A stretch of 64,000 nt of DNA from Dendrolimus kikuchii (lineage: Eukaryota; Arthropoda; Insecta; Lepidoptera; Lasiocampidae), in NCBI GenBank assembly GCA_019925095.2, contig CM034412.1:12562001-12626000 (forward strand), read 5' to 3'. How positions within the stretch are numbered: the stretch's first letter is position 1; each line of letters starts with the position of its first letter. Position numbers and translations under genes: made by a program. Positions 1 through 10,459 of the stretch are shown here, one piece after another. The notes below the pieces were generated by a model. It saw nothing but the letters and a program-made list of their open reading frames with translations, was not told where the DNA came from and made no database searches.

Positions 1-215
1 CTCGTGATCCGTTTTAAGAAATGAAATGACCATCGCGGTCCGCGCAAAGTGGGTCGGCGATCCGGGTGCGGACCGCGGTCCGCCATTTGGTGACCCCTGT
101 CCTATACCATCCTCTCTATCCATATCTTGTCTCCTCTATCCTATGCAAAAGGCTGGAAATTCATTGACATGTTCCATTAGGTGGGCCGTCTGTCTGTCTG
201 TTGGCTTCAGGCAAT
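1..215 (+). mobile_element. LINE 3' tail fragment (tail shared with family A)
   Basis: The end (about 155-211) matches the family A tail: CATTAGGTGGGCCGTCTGTC, then GGCTTCAGGCAATAAAAA. The part before it differs from family A but resembles 1946-2062 and 11338-11421, so this looks like the 3' UTR of a longer LINE from which family A takes its tail. Confidence 0.5.
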
Positions 216-860
216 AAAAATATACAAATCTTGCAAATTTCATATTTAAAAAACAAGAAATATAGTTTATGGTTTCGTAAGGTAATTCTTTTAAACTATC
301 TTATAAATGTCAAAGCGATCAAGATCCAATGTATATTATTTTTAGTTTTTAACTTTTACGACCAAGTTTTGGTTTTAAGTGAAGAAACATAATATTATTT
401 CTTTTTATTTGTGATCTCACAAAGGATGTGTAATTGGCTTATTTTCTAATAAGTTTGATGTTTTGTTTTTTTTGTATTTTAGTGCCAAAAATGAAATGGA
501 TTTTTTTTATATATATCAATTAGACTTATGCGGGCGGTCTCGTTCGCGTGTATATCACAATACTCATCATCTGAGCGTTAAATCCCGGTTGCTTTCGGAG
601 CGACGGCATCGAAGCCCGAAATCCGCTTTTCTACTTCTCTTCTCCACTTCGTCAGATCTTGGGCATTCCTTGTTTTGAGACCGCATGTCATCGTTCATAA
701 TGTCAAAGCAGCGTTTCTTCAACTGGGACATATTCACATACGTCGGGAAAGTTCTCTTGTCCGAACGAATCAATTTGCAATCCGACGGAACGTGAAACGA
801 ACTCGTTCGAAGAATGTGTTTCGAAATACATTTCGTACACTACCGGGTCCTTTGCTAGGG
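216..860. other. AT-rich DNA, then a possible decayed LINE piece
   Basis: 216-530 shows nothing. 531-860 is less AT-rich, with a broken minus-strand frame (YVNMSQLKKRCFD and following, 567-773) that may be the remnant of a LINE polyprotein. The assignment is weak. Confidence 0.2.
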
Positions 861-1000
861 ATTGGACCAAACCAATGAGAGTTAGCCACTGAAGATAGCG
901 GAGCTAATAGTCGATCGCCAGCATGTGTGGAGACTCAGCAAGGTACCTCCCTCTGTGTGGAGAGGTAACCCATGTGTTGTTAATTGCTTAGTGCTTCTAT
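861..1000. repeat. LINE UTR fragment
   Basis: Shares ACCGGGTCCTTTGCTAGGGATT-type and TGTGTGGAGACTCAG blocks with 1462-1575. Probably debris of the same LINE as the R-type pieces at 1285-1945. Confidence 0.4.
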
Positions 1001-1274
1001 CCGTGCAGGAACGGAGAAGGAGTACTAATTCCTGCGTTGGGGCGGCCTGTTGTAAGAGGCGACAAAACATCCCACAGCCAGGTTGTAGGGTATTTGCCTG
1101 ACTGGATGGCTACCACCCCTGGTCTAAAGTATGCCGCCATAACAACCTTGAGTTGTGCTCCGGCATTAGTGACCAGGTTCCAGTCTCCAGTGTTGCAAAT
1201 GTCCATAGGCGATGGTAACCGCTTTCCATCAAGTGGGCCGTCTGCCTGTCTGCTGAACTCCTGCAATAAAAAAA
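1001..1274 (+). mobile_element. Family A short retroelement
   Basis: Starts CCGTGCAGGAACGGAGAA and ends CTCCTGCAATAAAAAAA. Lacks about 40 bp before the GTGTTGCAAATGTCC block compared with other copies. Over a dozen relatives lie elsewhere in the window. Confidence 0.75.
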
Positions 1275-1284
1275 TACCCCAGTA

Positions 1285-1945
1285 AAACCACCGTCCTCCC
1301 ATGTGCCCCGCGCTTATGGCAGGAAGAGCGTGAGACTTGAACGTAATTACGCCCGCGCTGATCCTGTGCATCAGTGCTTGAGAGTGCCCCGGGAAGCAGA
1401 GCAAACTCACTTCGTCAGCTGATCCCTCTTTTTTTTAAGGCGGGGGAAATGCTATTTACGCACAATACTGGGTCCTTTACGAGGGATTAGACTATAGTTG
1501 ATCATGAAGGCTTTCCCCTTTGACAAGGAGCAATCCGAACACTAATCAAGACGGCTTGTGTGGAGACTCAGAGAAGTTGCACGGGCAACAGCCACTACCC
1601 ACTAAAACCACCCTCCTCCCATGTGCCCCGCGCTTTTTATGTAGGAAAGGCTGAGACTTAGAACGTAGTTACGCGCAGTCCGATCCAGCGCAAAAAGTGC
1701 CTGAATGTGCCCCGGGAATCAGAACACATCCACTTCGTCAGCGGGGGTGATGAATCCTTTGCTCCCTTGATAGCTAAAGGCCCCCCGAAGCGGTATTATT
1801 CAGGGTGGGAAGTCATGCGCATACCTGCTTCTTCGGATGCCAGCCAACCGCCGGCGTCTGCGTGGAGTCGCATTAGCACGCGCAATAGTACTCTCCTCCC
1901 TATCTCGTTCAGCGGCCTCTTTGAGAGACATGAGCTGATCCCTCT
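1285..1945 (-). mobile_element. R1-clade LINE 3' region, rearranged
   Basis: The reverse complement matches the R1-like element at 35256-35938: AAGCAGGGCAAACTCACTTCG-like, CGCATACCTGC and GTTCAGCGGCCTC blocks occur in the same order. A 140-bp 3' UTR block is present twice, at 1285-1425 and 1598-1740, separated by another UTR fragment. No open frame remains. Confidence 0.55.
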
Positions 1946-2062
1946 ATCTCATCCCCCATCAACCCTCTTACTCATCCTAAAGGCTGGCAAGCGTCTGTAG
2001 GCGACGGTAACCACTTTCCATGAACTGAGCCGTGTGCCTGTTTTCCAGCTTCGCAATTAAAA
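1946..2062 (+). mobile_element. LINE tail with family A-type end
   Basis: Carries GCGACGGTAACCACTTTCCA, then GAGCCGTGTGCCTG and an AATTAAAAG end. Same organisation as 1-215. Confidence 0.5.
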
Positions 2063-2939
2063 GACACGGAAAAATTCTGAAAATTGTATTTTCGGTATCT
2101 GTTCATCCGAATTCATTGTACAGTCGTGATATGAAAATGTTCACCAGTTATCAAATTGATTCATTTAACGTTTCGCGAGCATATGTTATCTTTTCAAACT
2201 GAAACAATCTCAGTTTACCGCTTTTTAGGAGTAAACATATCGCATTTTCTCTAACGTGAGTTGGTAACATTGCGCTTACCTTTAGGTATTGCAAGAACTA
2301 TGATGTAATTATTAATTTTGATACCACGCTAAGGCGTAGGAAGTCTTCAATGAAGCTTCTTTTGTATGAGAAATGCGTGTATTTTATATATTATGCGATT
2401 TTACAATATTTTTTTGTTGCGCGTACAATCGTTCGTCTCATTCCGTAGTGAATTTTTGAATATTGACGGTTGGCCGTAGACTAATGAGCGTTTGCCATAG
2501 GCAATTATGATATTGCGTGTACACACCGACGCGAGCGTACTTAATATGCCCGGTTGGACCGATGTGTACCTTTGGTAAATAGTGCGGTGACATTTTTCTA
2601 AAAATTCCGCAGATACACATTTTAAGCTTTAATTGACGATAGATGGCAGCACTGACACTTTCAATCGCGCTATGGTTTTCACGAGTTCTATTAAATAGTA
2701 GAAACTTCTAAGGTTGAGTGTACATGTTTATTGATAAGTAATGATATTTTTAAAAAATTTTGGAAGGTGTCGAGGCGTGACTTTTGTTACGTCTCGACGC
2801 TTGTATACACTATACAGTACAATGAATTTTTCGTGATGTTGTAGAAAATAATTAATGATTTTGGCTTTTTAGTTACTCTAGAAATTGGTTTCGTTTTGCT
2901 AGAATAATTTTCTTTTTCACTTTTAAGTTATGTATATTA
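2063..2939. other. AT-rich intergenic DNA
   Basis: No coding signal. Contains a 13-bp stem-loop near 2768-2800 (GTCGAGGCGTGAC paired with GTTACGTCTCGAC). Confidence 0.3.
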
Positions 2940-3334
2940 GGGTGATGCAAAAAACAGGCGTTTTTATTTTTGAGTCTTGAGTGAAGAAATGTTAGTTTTT
3001 GATGTTTTAAGAACTCCCTTTTACTATTATTACTTTAGATGTTTTCGAGCGAGTAATGCGTTAGTACATGAAAAAAAAATTATGAGCCACCTTTTAAAAT
3101 TCAAATTTTGATCTCAAGCTTTCAGAAATTTATTGGTCTATAAGATTATACAGTCACGAGAAAAAAATGAATAAGAATAAAAATCAGTTTTTGACGATTT
3201 TTAAAATCTTAAAAAATTTGCAAAGGTGACGATTTTTTTTGAGCTGTCCTTTGGTGGACGTTCTTAAAACATCCAAACTAACATTTTTTCACTCGAGACT
3301 CAAAAATAAAAAAAGTCGTTTTTTTGCGCCACCC
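2940..3334. mobile_element. MITE with long inverted repeats, TA target
   Basis: 395 bp with terminal inverted repeats of about 85 bp (GGGTGATGCAAAAAACAGGC against GGGTGGCGCAAAAAAACGAC) flanked by TA on both sides. Long TIRs plus a TA target suggest a Tc1/mariner-type non-autonomous element. No transposase frame. Confidence 0.75.
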
Positions 3335-3748
3335 TAATGTATATGATATCAAATAAGAATGAAATACAGCCTTAAGCCATACTGCATCCAACGCAAGAGC
3401 AATGATCGAGACCGGTTTAGAAGTAAAGAAGTTGTATATCCTTTCCAAGTATTTATATTTACTTTTGAAAGCTCGATGTAGGATCAATTAGTAATGTCCT
3501 AACGCATTACCGACTCGATTTGTTATAAAAATAGACTTCATTCATAAATAAGTTTTAATCAATTTAACCTAACTATATATTTTTGCTAAACATACTAAAT
3601 CGTGTTATAAATGTACCCACGCTTTAATTAATATATTTCATATATATTAAATAAGTCATTTAACAAGCATTTATAATAATTGCGGTATTATTTTTCTGTA
3701 AAGTAGAACATTTTATTTTCAAATCGATTACTTTTGATTTATTTATGT
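3335..3748. other. AT-rich intergenic DNA
   Basis: Nothing recognised. Confidence 0.3.
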
Positions 3749-3945
3749 ACTAGCTGCGCCCGCGGCTTCACCCGCGTGGTGATGGAAAGTCATTATATGT
3801 TGAATAATTCACACTATATCTTTATAAATTATAGCCTATATGTTATTCTGATGTGTAAGCTATATTACTGGAAAGTTTCATCAAAATTCATTCAGTAGTT
3901 TTTGCGTGAAAGAGTAACAAACATACATCTATACAATGTGTTACA
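3749..3945 (-). mobile_element. Helitron-type element (family F)
   Basis: Starts ACTAGCTGCGCCCGCGGCTT, the reverse of a Helitron 3' end (hairpin CGCGGGCGCAGCTAGT). Ends near CTATACAATG after the AGAGTAACAAACATACAT block typical of the 5' part. Confidence 0.55.
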
Positions 3946-4265
3946 CGACTCACAGTACGTCACTAACAACAATAAAGTACGACAGTTATGTCGTTTGTTT
4001 GACGTGGGCTTTACTGTCAAGAAATATGTAACTTGACAGTCGTGCAAACGTCAAAAGTAAAATAAACCCTTGGGAATAGTATAATTGAAAAACCGCAAAA
4101 ACTACATATTCTGATTGTAATGAGTTTTCTGTTATATCTGTGGAACCCAGTCCAACAACAATAAAATTTGTATCGGACTATTTTGAACGTCTACTGAATC
4201 CAACGCAAAACTATCAAAATCGAGTCGGAAACAAAAAGTTATAGCTGAACATACGTAGAAAAGTC

Positions 4266-4555
4266 GTGGTAGCGTAATGACTAGCGCGCGCGTCCCAAAT
4301 TCAATGGGCGTAGGTTCGAATCCTGGCCGGAACGCATGCGCCACTTACGCAGTTCTCTGACCTAGTGTACATGTTATAATTACCACATGCTAACAACAGT
4401 GAAGGAAAACATCGTGATGAAACCTGCACATCAAGATAGCCGATGTGTCAAACTAGCCAAGCCGCCTTGGACAAGCATAGCGGGTATACTGCCCGTTCCG
4501 TATAGAGGAAGGCCCGAGCCCAACACTGGGACGTTCATGTGCTGTTATTACTATA
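4266..4555 (+). mobile_element. tRNA-derived SINE, family E
   Basis: Pol III-type head with A-box-like TAGCGTAATGACTAGC and a perfect B box GGTTCGAATCC (4313-4323). A shared 230-bp body (GTGAAGGAAAACATCGTGATG, CGATGTGTCAAAC, GGCCCGAGCC) and a GCTGTTATTA tail follow. Copies at 26299, 33521 and 56163. Confidence 0.8.
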
Positions 4556-4691
4556 TACACCACTAAATAACAAATAAGCAGTTACATATAAAAAAAATAT
4601 ATTAATTTATTTTTTCAAGTTGACAGTGTCTCATTACTGTCCAAATCAAAAGACAAATGAACGGTCAATCGTAGTAAAACTATCTTCTTCA

Positions 4692-4955
4692 GCCAATCTC
4701 TGCCCACTGTTGGACGTAGGCCTCCCCAAGTACGCGCCACATATCCCGGTCTTCCGTCTTCCTTATCCAACCGCCCGACGGTGAACTTGCGCAGGTCGTC
4801 AGTCCACCGGGCTGGCGGGCGTCCTACGCTACGTTTACCGAGACGTGGTCTCCACTCCAGGACTCGTTTGCTACATCGGCCGTCGGTCCTGCGACAGATG
4901 TGACCGGCCTAATGCTACTTCAACTTGCTAATTTTGCGAGCTATGTCGGATACCG
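4692..4955 (-). mobile_element. RTE-like LINE 3' end (family C)
   Basis: The reverse strand codes for a decayed GHICRRTDGR / WRPR / GRP-ARWTDDL block, the C-terminus of RTE-type reverse transcriptases. Begins GCCAATCTCTGCCCACTGTT on the plus strand. Relatives at 8058, 43507 and 53777. Confidence 0.65.
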
Positions 4956-5853
4956 TGAAATGAAATGAATTGAAATTATCTTGATAAATTTTATAGAATT
5001 ACGTAAATATGGGAGAGATATGAAAGTAATCTGATTTTTTTTATTAATTACACTTTTTTTATCCGATTCCTAGATAGCATTTTCCGCATAAGACTATGCT
5101 CCATTTCTGTCTTTCAATTTGGATGAATTGATCCATAATATAAAAATGAACTTGAATCTTTCAATGTCATTGAATACCGTCATTTCTCGAAAAAATATTT
5201 TCACAACATTAGGGAAATACCAAACTAAAGACCCCGTGTTTATTACACAATACATAACCTCAATTTGCCGAAGATGGGGAAGGAGGGGGTTAGCACTAAA
5301 TTTATAAATTAATGCAATTTAGTAGCAAAATCGATTGTGACCCTTAGTGGTCAGCGACAAGCAGTCTACACGCTTTCTCATACATTTTGTAAGGACTCGT
5401 GTCTGTGTCCCGTTTACGCCGAGTCGTAGAGCCTTAAAACCTCACCGTGTTTTATAGACGCTCTACATTCTCGTGTGAACAGCGCGAGAATGTGGAGGGA
5501 CCTTTTCAGATTATAAAATAGATACAATATTCTTTTAAGCAAATACAATGTTTCAGTCGAGTGTTGTTTATTACATTAGTATTGCTTTAGTTTGTAAGTT
5601 TGTTGTACGATGTTTTTTCTATAGATATTTAACATTCACTTTACTGTATATAGTAGATAGTACAAAAAATATGAAAAGAAAAATTATTTAAAATATTTTC
5701 TGTTGTTTTATTTATTCACAAATTGAGAAATATGTATGGTTAATTAAGATTACCCACGCAGGAGGACTAAAAAAACAATTTTCTTAGAAAAATGTACTTA
5801 ATGTTAAAAATTACAATTAAAATGCTCAATTAGTGGTTGATTCGATGTTAGAA
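4956..5853. other. AT-rich DNA beyond the membrane-protein gene
   Basis: Mostly featureless. 5343-5520 is less AT-rich (GTGACCCTTAGTGGTCAGCG onwards) and includes the short inverted pair TTCTCGTGTGAACAGCGCGAGAA; unidentified. Confidence 0.3.
5711..5716 (-). promoter_or_regulatory. Poly(A) signal of the membrane-protein gene
   Basis: AATAAA on the minus strand, about 140 nt after the stop codon at 5854, in AT-rich DNA. The position fits the 3' end of the four-exon gene. Confidence 0.5.
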
Positions 5854-6005
5854 TCAAGTGTCTCTGATCTCTGGCTCCTTGGTCAGTATGCTGGGCTTCG
5901 TGACGCGGAGTCGGCAGTAACCTAGATTTGGCAGTAGGTATGCCGCGATGACCGTGTAGGCTGCGTCAGTGGACGTTATACTACCAATAGGGATAATATA
6001 CTTAC
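5854..6005 (-). CDS. Multi-pass membrane protein, exon 4 of 4 (stop)
   Basis: Terminal exon of 152 bp, entered in phase 1 and ending at TGA (5856-5854). It codes for residues 139-188: a last hydrophobic segment around DAAYTVIAAYLLPNLGY and a polar tail ending KEPEIRDT. The acceptor AAG|GT is not the usual YAG, but it is the only nearby AG that matches the phase of exon 3. The exon begins with GTAAGTAT, itself a perfect donor sequence, which is odd. A second AG lies 17 nt downstream (GGTAG) but would shift the frame. Intron 3 contains a SINE, a minisatellite and a family A fragment. Confidence 0.65.
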
Positions 6006-6327
6006 CTTATACATTAAAACGATTTCATGTGTATTATAATTTACGATCCATTTAAGCCTGATTTCTATTTGCTATAGTTAAGTAGTTAATTGTTTGGCCA
6101 GACATATACTTAATCAACAACTTATTACTTCAAGTTAACTAACAAATCAGGCTTTACAATACCTGTATCTACTAATTAAGAGCTCTAATTTTTGACTGAT
6201 TTAGTCTAAAAACTAAATTATAAAATGGGACGTTCTATACCAAAAAGCTAGATAAGAAAAGGAGAGAGAGAGAAGGCTTAGTGCACTCTAGTTGATAACA
6301 GTTTAAATGTTTCTTCAGTTAGTTGTT

Positions 6328-6562
6328 GACGGCCTCTGGTTGAGCGAGCTAAGTCTTAGCCGGCCGAACACGTTTGAACGTAGAGGCTCCGGGTTCGATT
6401 CCCGGCATGGTAAATTTCGGATACGGCATTCTGTTATTTACTATGTCCTGGGTGTCTGGGATCGGCCCCAAAGTGGTCTGTTGTATATCACCCATAACGC
6501 AAGCGTAACTTGCTTAGCTTGGGAATATGCAATGTGTTTTTTTGCCGATTATTATTATTATT
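6328..6562 (+). mobile_element. tRNA-derived SINE, family D
   Basis: Head GACGGCCTCTGGTTGAGCGA with B box GGTTCGATTCC, body ending GTAACTTGCTTAGCTTGGG, and an ATTATTATTATT tail. Lies in intron 3 of the membrane-protein gene, antisense to it. Confidence 0.8.
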
Positions 6563-6734
6563 TAATGCTGGCTGCTTGTCATTAATCGAATATTCTCAAT
6601 GATGCTACTCTCTCTCTCTCTCTAATCTATTTTTCAGGCATAACTATAACACTTGAGTCCTCTTCGAACTGTTTTCTGTAAGCGTCTACCAACGGCAAAC
6701 AGCGAAACACAACTGTAAACGACAAAATTAATGA

Positions 6735-6850
6735 AAATGTATATATAAATTGATAACAATGTATACATTGATAAATTGATGACAATGTATATATTTATAA
6801 ATTAATGACAAGGTATACATTGATAAATGGATGACAATGTATATATTTAA
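6735..6850. repeat. Minisatellite, about 32-bp period
   Basis: Repeats of GATAAATTGATGACAATGTATA with variation, about three and a half units, inside intron 3. Confidence 0.7.
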
Positions 6851-7129
6851 TACAAAACTAGCAGTGTCAATTAAACTTCATTCGCATGGTCACGACGATG
6901 TATTTATTAAAGAATTGTAACGGCGGTGGCCAGAAAACACGATCGCATCGCCATCGTGTTGACTATATTTGTCTGTTTCATGGAAACAACTTTATTTATC
7001 GGGATAAAAAGTATCCTAACTATTGACCCAATACATAAGCTAGCTTTAGAGCAAGTTTCATTTAAATCCGCTCAGTTGTTTTCACGTGATGCTCTCACAG
7101 ACAGAGAAAAATTGCTAAGGTTACATTTT

Positions 7130-7277
7130 CAGAAGGCAGGCAGACGGCCCACTTGATGGAAAGCGGTTACCATCGCTTATGGACATTTGTAACACCAAGT
7201 GCTACAAATGCGCTGTTGCTCTCTTAAGGGAGACTGGAACCTGGTCACTAATGCGGGAACACAACTCAAGGTTGTGA
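7130..7277 (-). mobile_element. Family A fragment
   Basis: On the plus strand reads GGCAGGCAGACGGCCCACTT to CAACTCAAGGTTGTGATGATG. Only the 3' half is present. In intron 3. Confidence 0.65.
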
Positions 7278-7534
7278 TGATGATTTTTATCTTTATTTTA
7301 TCTAGGTGCACTCGGCGACTCGGTTTCAAAATTGTTTTTTCTTCTTAAATAAGAAAAAAATAGGTTTCTTTTATAATTATAAGTATATAAACCAGTGAGT
7401 AATTATCCAAGTAATGGTGAAAAGTTCTTAAAAGTCCGTTGCATGATTTAAGTCTTTAGGAGGTGTTGCGGATATACAGACAGATGCGACTTTGTTTTAT
7501 ACTATGTAAAGAAGATAAAGAAGTTGTCACTTAC

Positions 7535-7691
7535 CAAATAAAAATGCAACATCAGGTATAAAGCTAACAAAGCTCCACACCATATTCTCTTTTGTGAAAC
7601 GAGATGAAAAATCTACGATGGAGATTGCAAATCCCATTATTACGAAGCCTAGCGTGTACCAAATGTATAGTTGGACTAAAATAGGGTTTTC
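7535..7691 (-). CDS. Multi-pass membrane protein, exon 3 of 4
   Basis: Exon of 157 bp, entered in phase 0 after TTTTTTGCAG and left in phase 1 at TTTG|GTAAGTGAC; both splice sites are strong. It codes for residues 87-138 plus the first base of codon 139. It opens with ENPILVQLYIWYTLGFVIMG, the third hydrophobic segment, followed by a polar loop and an amphipathic stretch ending in PDVAFLF. This is the clearest exon of the gene: open over its full length, membrane-protein composition, and consensus sites at both borders. Confidence 0.8.
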
Positions 7692-8057
7692 CTGCAAAAA
7701 ATGTTTTTCTCCTTATTTTTTTTAAATTTTATTTTACGTTTTATACAAAGGTTTGCATTTGACCACTGTTCCACCTGATGTAGAATGATGACGCGGTCTA
7801 GGATGGAGCACATTTATCTAGAAGATACCTATTCACTCATGAATTGAAGACTCCCAGATAGTATCAATCAGGAAAACAGGCTCCGGCAATTATTTCATTC
7901 TTCGGCAATGTGCACCAGAAATGCTGAAGCGAAGCACGTCGTCCTGACTAGTAGTGTTTTCATGTAAGTGGCGTTAACCACGTCTGTAGTTCTTAGGAAA
8001 ACTCCCCGAAGTGTATTCGATAGAAGACCGACAGTCTAACGACTTTCGTCTGTACTC

Positions 8058-8385
8058 GTCGTCAGCCAACCTTGGATCACTGTTGGGCGTAGGCCTCTCA
8101 AAGTTTGCGCCACCTGTCCCACTCCTGCGCTGTCCTCATCTAGTCCCCATCGGCGACTTAGCGCAGATCGTCGGTCCATCGAGCTGGAAAGTGTGACAAA
8201 ACACGTACGCCGAGGGGCGGTCTCCGCTCCAGGATTCGTCTGCTCCGTCGGCCATCAGTCCTGCGACAACTATGATCGGCACACTCCCACTTCAGCTTGT
8301 TAATATTGCGAGCTATGTCGACAACTTTGATTGTCTTAGGGATACCCTCGTTTCTGATTCCATCTATAAGAGTCATTCACAACAT
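8058..8385 (-). mobile_element. RTE-like LINE 3' end (family C)
   Basis: The reverse strand encodes a decayed reverse-transcriptase tail with KTIKVVDIARNINKLKWE, SCRRTDGR and ARWTDDLR. Matches 53777-54253. In intron 2 of the membrane-protein gene. Confidence 0.7.
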
Positions 8386-8399
8386 ATATATAACCAAGA

Positions 8400-9181
8400 C
8401 TGAAATTTATCTATATAAAAAACGCTTTTCGTTGCGCACCTTTTTTATAAGTAGAAATGTCTTTAAGGACACCCCCTTGTACGAGGACTGGTAGCGGGGG
8501 TAATCTGGAACTCGCCAGTCTGATGTTCGCCGGAATACCCACTAAAATATTATCATGTGTCGAGTGTTTCAGTGTTTCCCTGGATGATTTAGATTCACAA
8601 TTGAACCTAGTAGGTGGCGCTGCAATCGGGTTCCAGGATGTTAATTAAATTTTTTGTCTCTATTTGAGTGGGCACTGCGTCACTGCGCAAAATCTGCGGA
8701 GTGACGCTCGCGGACCGCGTTCGTAATACCGAAGTAAGAAAGAGAGTGTCGGGGTGAAGGTAAGGAAAGAAATGCTCCGGTGGTTCGGGCATGTGGAGAG
8801 AATGCATGATGAAAGAATGACTAAACAGATATACAATGCAAAAGTGGATGGATGCAGAAGTCGTGGAAGGCCACGACACACCTTCCATGATCAAATTGAT
8901 CGAGTACTAGCAGAAGGTGATGTCAGGAGCCTTAAGAACAGACGAGCGTGCATGACAAGAGTTATGAATGTGAAAGAAGCAAGTGAGGTGTGTAAGAATA
9001 AGCCTAAATGGCGCTCTGTTGTTCGTGCCTACCCCGCAAGAGAACTGGCGTGAAGTTATGTATGTATGTATGTATTTGAGTCCTTTGATGGTTTAGAATA
9101 GTCTCAATGGCACTTGGACCCGGTAAGTGCAGTTTTATTTTATTTTCAGGTCAGAGCAACGTCTGCTGAACCCGATAGTCT
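8400..9181 (+). mobile_element. Helitron-type element split by a family B insertion
   Basis: Helitron blocks GATTTAGATTCACAATTGAA / GTAGGTGGCGCTGCAATCGG lie left of 8673. A second degenerate unit plus the 3' end (CAGAGCAACGTCTGCTGAACC) lies at 9076-9181. A family B LINE occupies 8673-9075 between them. The terminal CTAGT is degenerate. Confidence 0.5.
8673..9075 (+). mobile_element. RTE-like LINE 3' end (family B)
   Basis: Encodes the C-terminal block of a reverse transcriptase (VRKEMLRWFGHVERM, SRGRPRHTFHDQIDRVLAEG, WRSVVRAYPARELA stop), followed 3 bp after the stop by (TATG)n. Upstream coding GVTLADRVRNTEVRKRV is in another frame because about 16 bp present in the copy at 62303 are missing at the repeated AGAGAGT. 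Confidence 0.8.
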
Positions 9182-9404
9182 TGAGATGTTTCATCTATAT
9201 ACGTAGATATAAGTAGTCCGATTGTAGTATAATAATAATGTAAAGGAATAACCAATAGCCCGGTACCTTTTGTTCTCATTTCCCACAATAGGCCTACACT
9301 GGCCGGGTTTTGTCCTTGGGAGCATTATTATATGGTGTAGACAGGGATAATCGCCGGTCAGAGTCACGTCATATTTATAAATTAAACTTTTCAAGGGGCC
9401 TCTA

Positions 9405-9480
9405 CGTGTTGGCCTTCCCATGGCCCCACGCAAGCCCTCCAAAAGTCCGGGCTATTTTTATGGCCCATGGTCTTGAAAGA
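9405..9480 (+). repeat. Repeat fragment shared with 61088-61190
   Basis: CCTCTACGTGTTGGC, CCCATGGCCCCACGCAAGCC and GGGCTATTTTTATG occur in the same order in both places. Family unknown. Confidence 0.5.
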
Positions 9481-9505
9481 CATGTAAAGGAAAACAAGCA
9501 CTTAC

Positions 9506-9646
9506 AATTATTGACGCCAGCAACAGTACCATATTGGCCATTTGGAATAGTGTCACGATGAAGTTTCTCATTGACTCTATGTATGCTCTCATCTCGCAGC
9601 ACGGCTCACCATTGTTATTTGATAGCATGTCTGTTAAGCATACAAC
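9506..9646 (-). CDS. Multi-pass membrane protein, exon 2 of 4
   Basis: Exon of 141 bp (47 codons), phase 0 at both ends. The acceptor is TCGTTTTTAG|GTT and the donor ATT|GTAAGT. It codes for the end of TM1, a polar loop containing the pair EPCCEMR (residues 54-59) and the second hydrophobic segment (residues 68-86, FIVTLFQMANMVLLLASII). The frame is closed by a stop immediately upstream of the acceptor, so it must be entered by splicing or start at an internal ATG. Phase agreement with both neighbouring exons is the main support. Confidence 0.7.
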
Positions 9647-9884
9647 CTAAAAACGATGTAGGTATAATAGAGCTTTCTCCTACGTAAATCATCACAGTTG
9701 ACGAACTTTTGAGGAATAATGTCCAACTGAAACTAAGAAATGTATTTGGTGCAATATGCTTCTAGGTCAGGAATCAAACATAGGTCATTAGAGATACCGA
9801 GATTCCGATGCGACTGTGTTAACCACCGGAGGATTGTATACATAGGTAATCTCGTGTGCACAGTGTGTTGACGGTAATGTTCAT

Positions 9885-10195
9885 TTTTTTTAATTGCAGG
9901 AGTGCAGCAGACAGGCAGACGGTCCACTTTATAGAAAGCGGTTACCATCGCCTGTAGACATTTACAACACCAAAGGTGGTACAAATGCTGCTGCTCTCTT
10001 AAGGGTCACTGGAACCTGGTCACTAATGCCGGAACACAACTCAAGGTTGTTATGGCGACATGCTTTAGACCAGGGGTGGTAGCCATCCAGTCGGGCAAAT
10101 GCCCTACCACCTGGCTGTGGGTTGTTTAGTCGCCTCTTAAAACAGGCCGCCCGGCCGCAGGAAATTGTATTCTTTCTCTGTTCCTGCACGGATAG
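9885..10195 (-). mobile_element. Family A short retroelement, near full length
   Basis: Plus-strand poly-T then GCAGGAGTGCAGCAGACAGG, through to TTCCTGCACGGATAGA, the family A 5' end in reverse. In intron 1 of the membrane-protein gene. Confidence 0.8.
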
Positions 10196-10459
10196 ACCAA
10201 TCAACCAATCAACGAGATTGAATCGATTTACTTGAAAGGCGCAGAACTCAAAGAACACGACGGTATTTCATGACAATAAATGATTCAAATTTTGGGATTA
10301 TAAACATTTATGTAACATTATCACGCCTGTTATCCGTGGGAGTAGGAACAGACGATGGAACTCTACTTTCGACGATCTTGATACATAACTTTCGCTTCAT
10401 ATAGGTACTTAAATCATTAATCTCTTCATACGTGCAGGTTTATGTGAGGTGCTCTTTAC

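Noticed and set aside
6328..6562. tRNA gene suggested by A and B boxes
   Set aside because: No cloverleaf can be formed, and six related copies share a non-tRNA body and an (ATT)n tail; these are SINEs.
8754..9053. 99-residue intact reading frame as a host gene
   Set aside because: The same peptide (LRWFGHVERM ... YPARELA) recurs in most of eight copies, with target duplications in two, so it is the end of a LINE reverse transcriptase.
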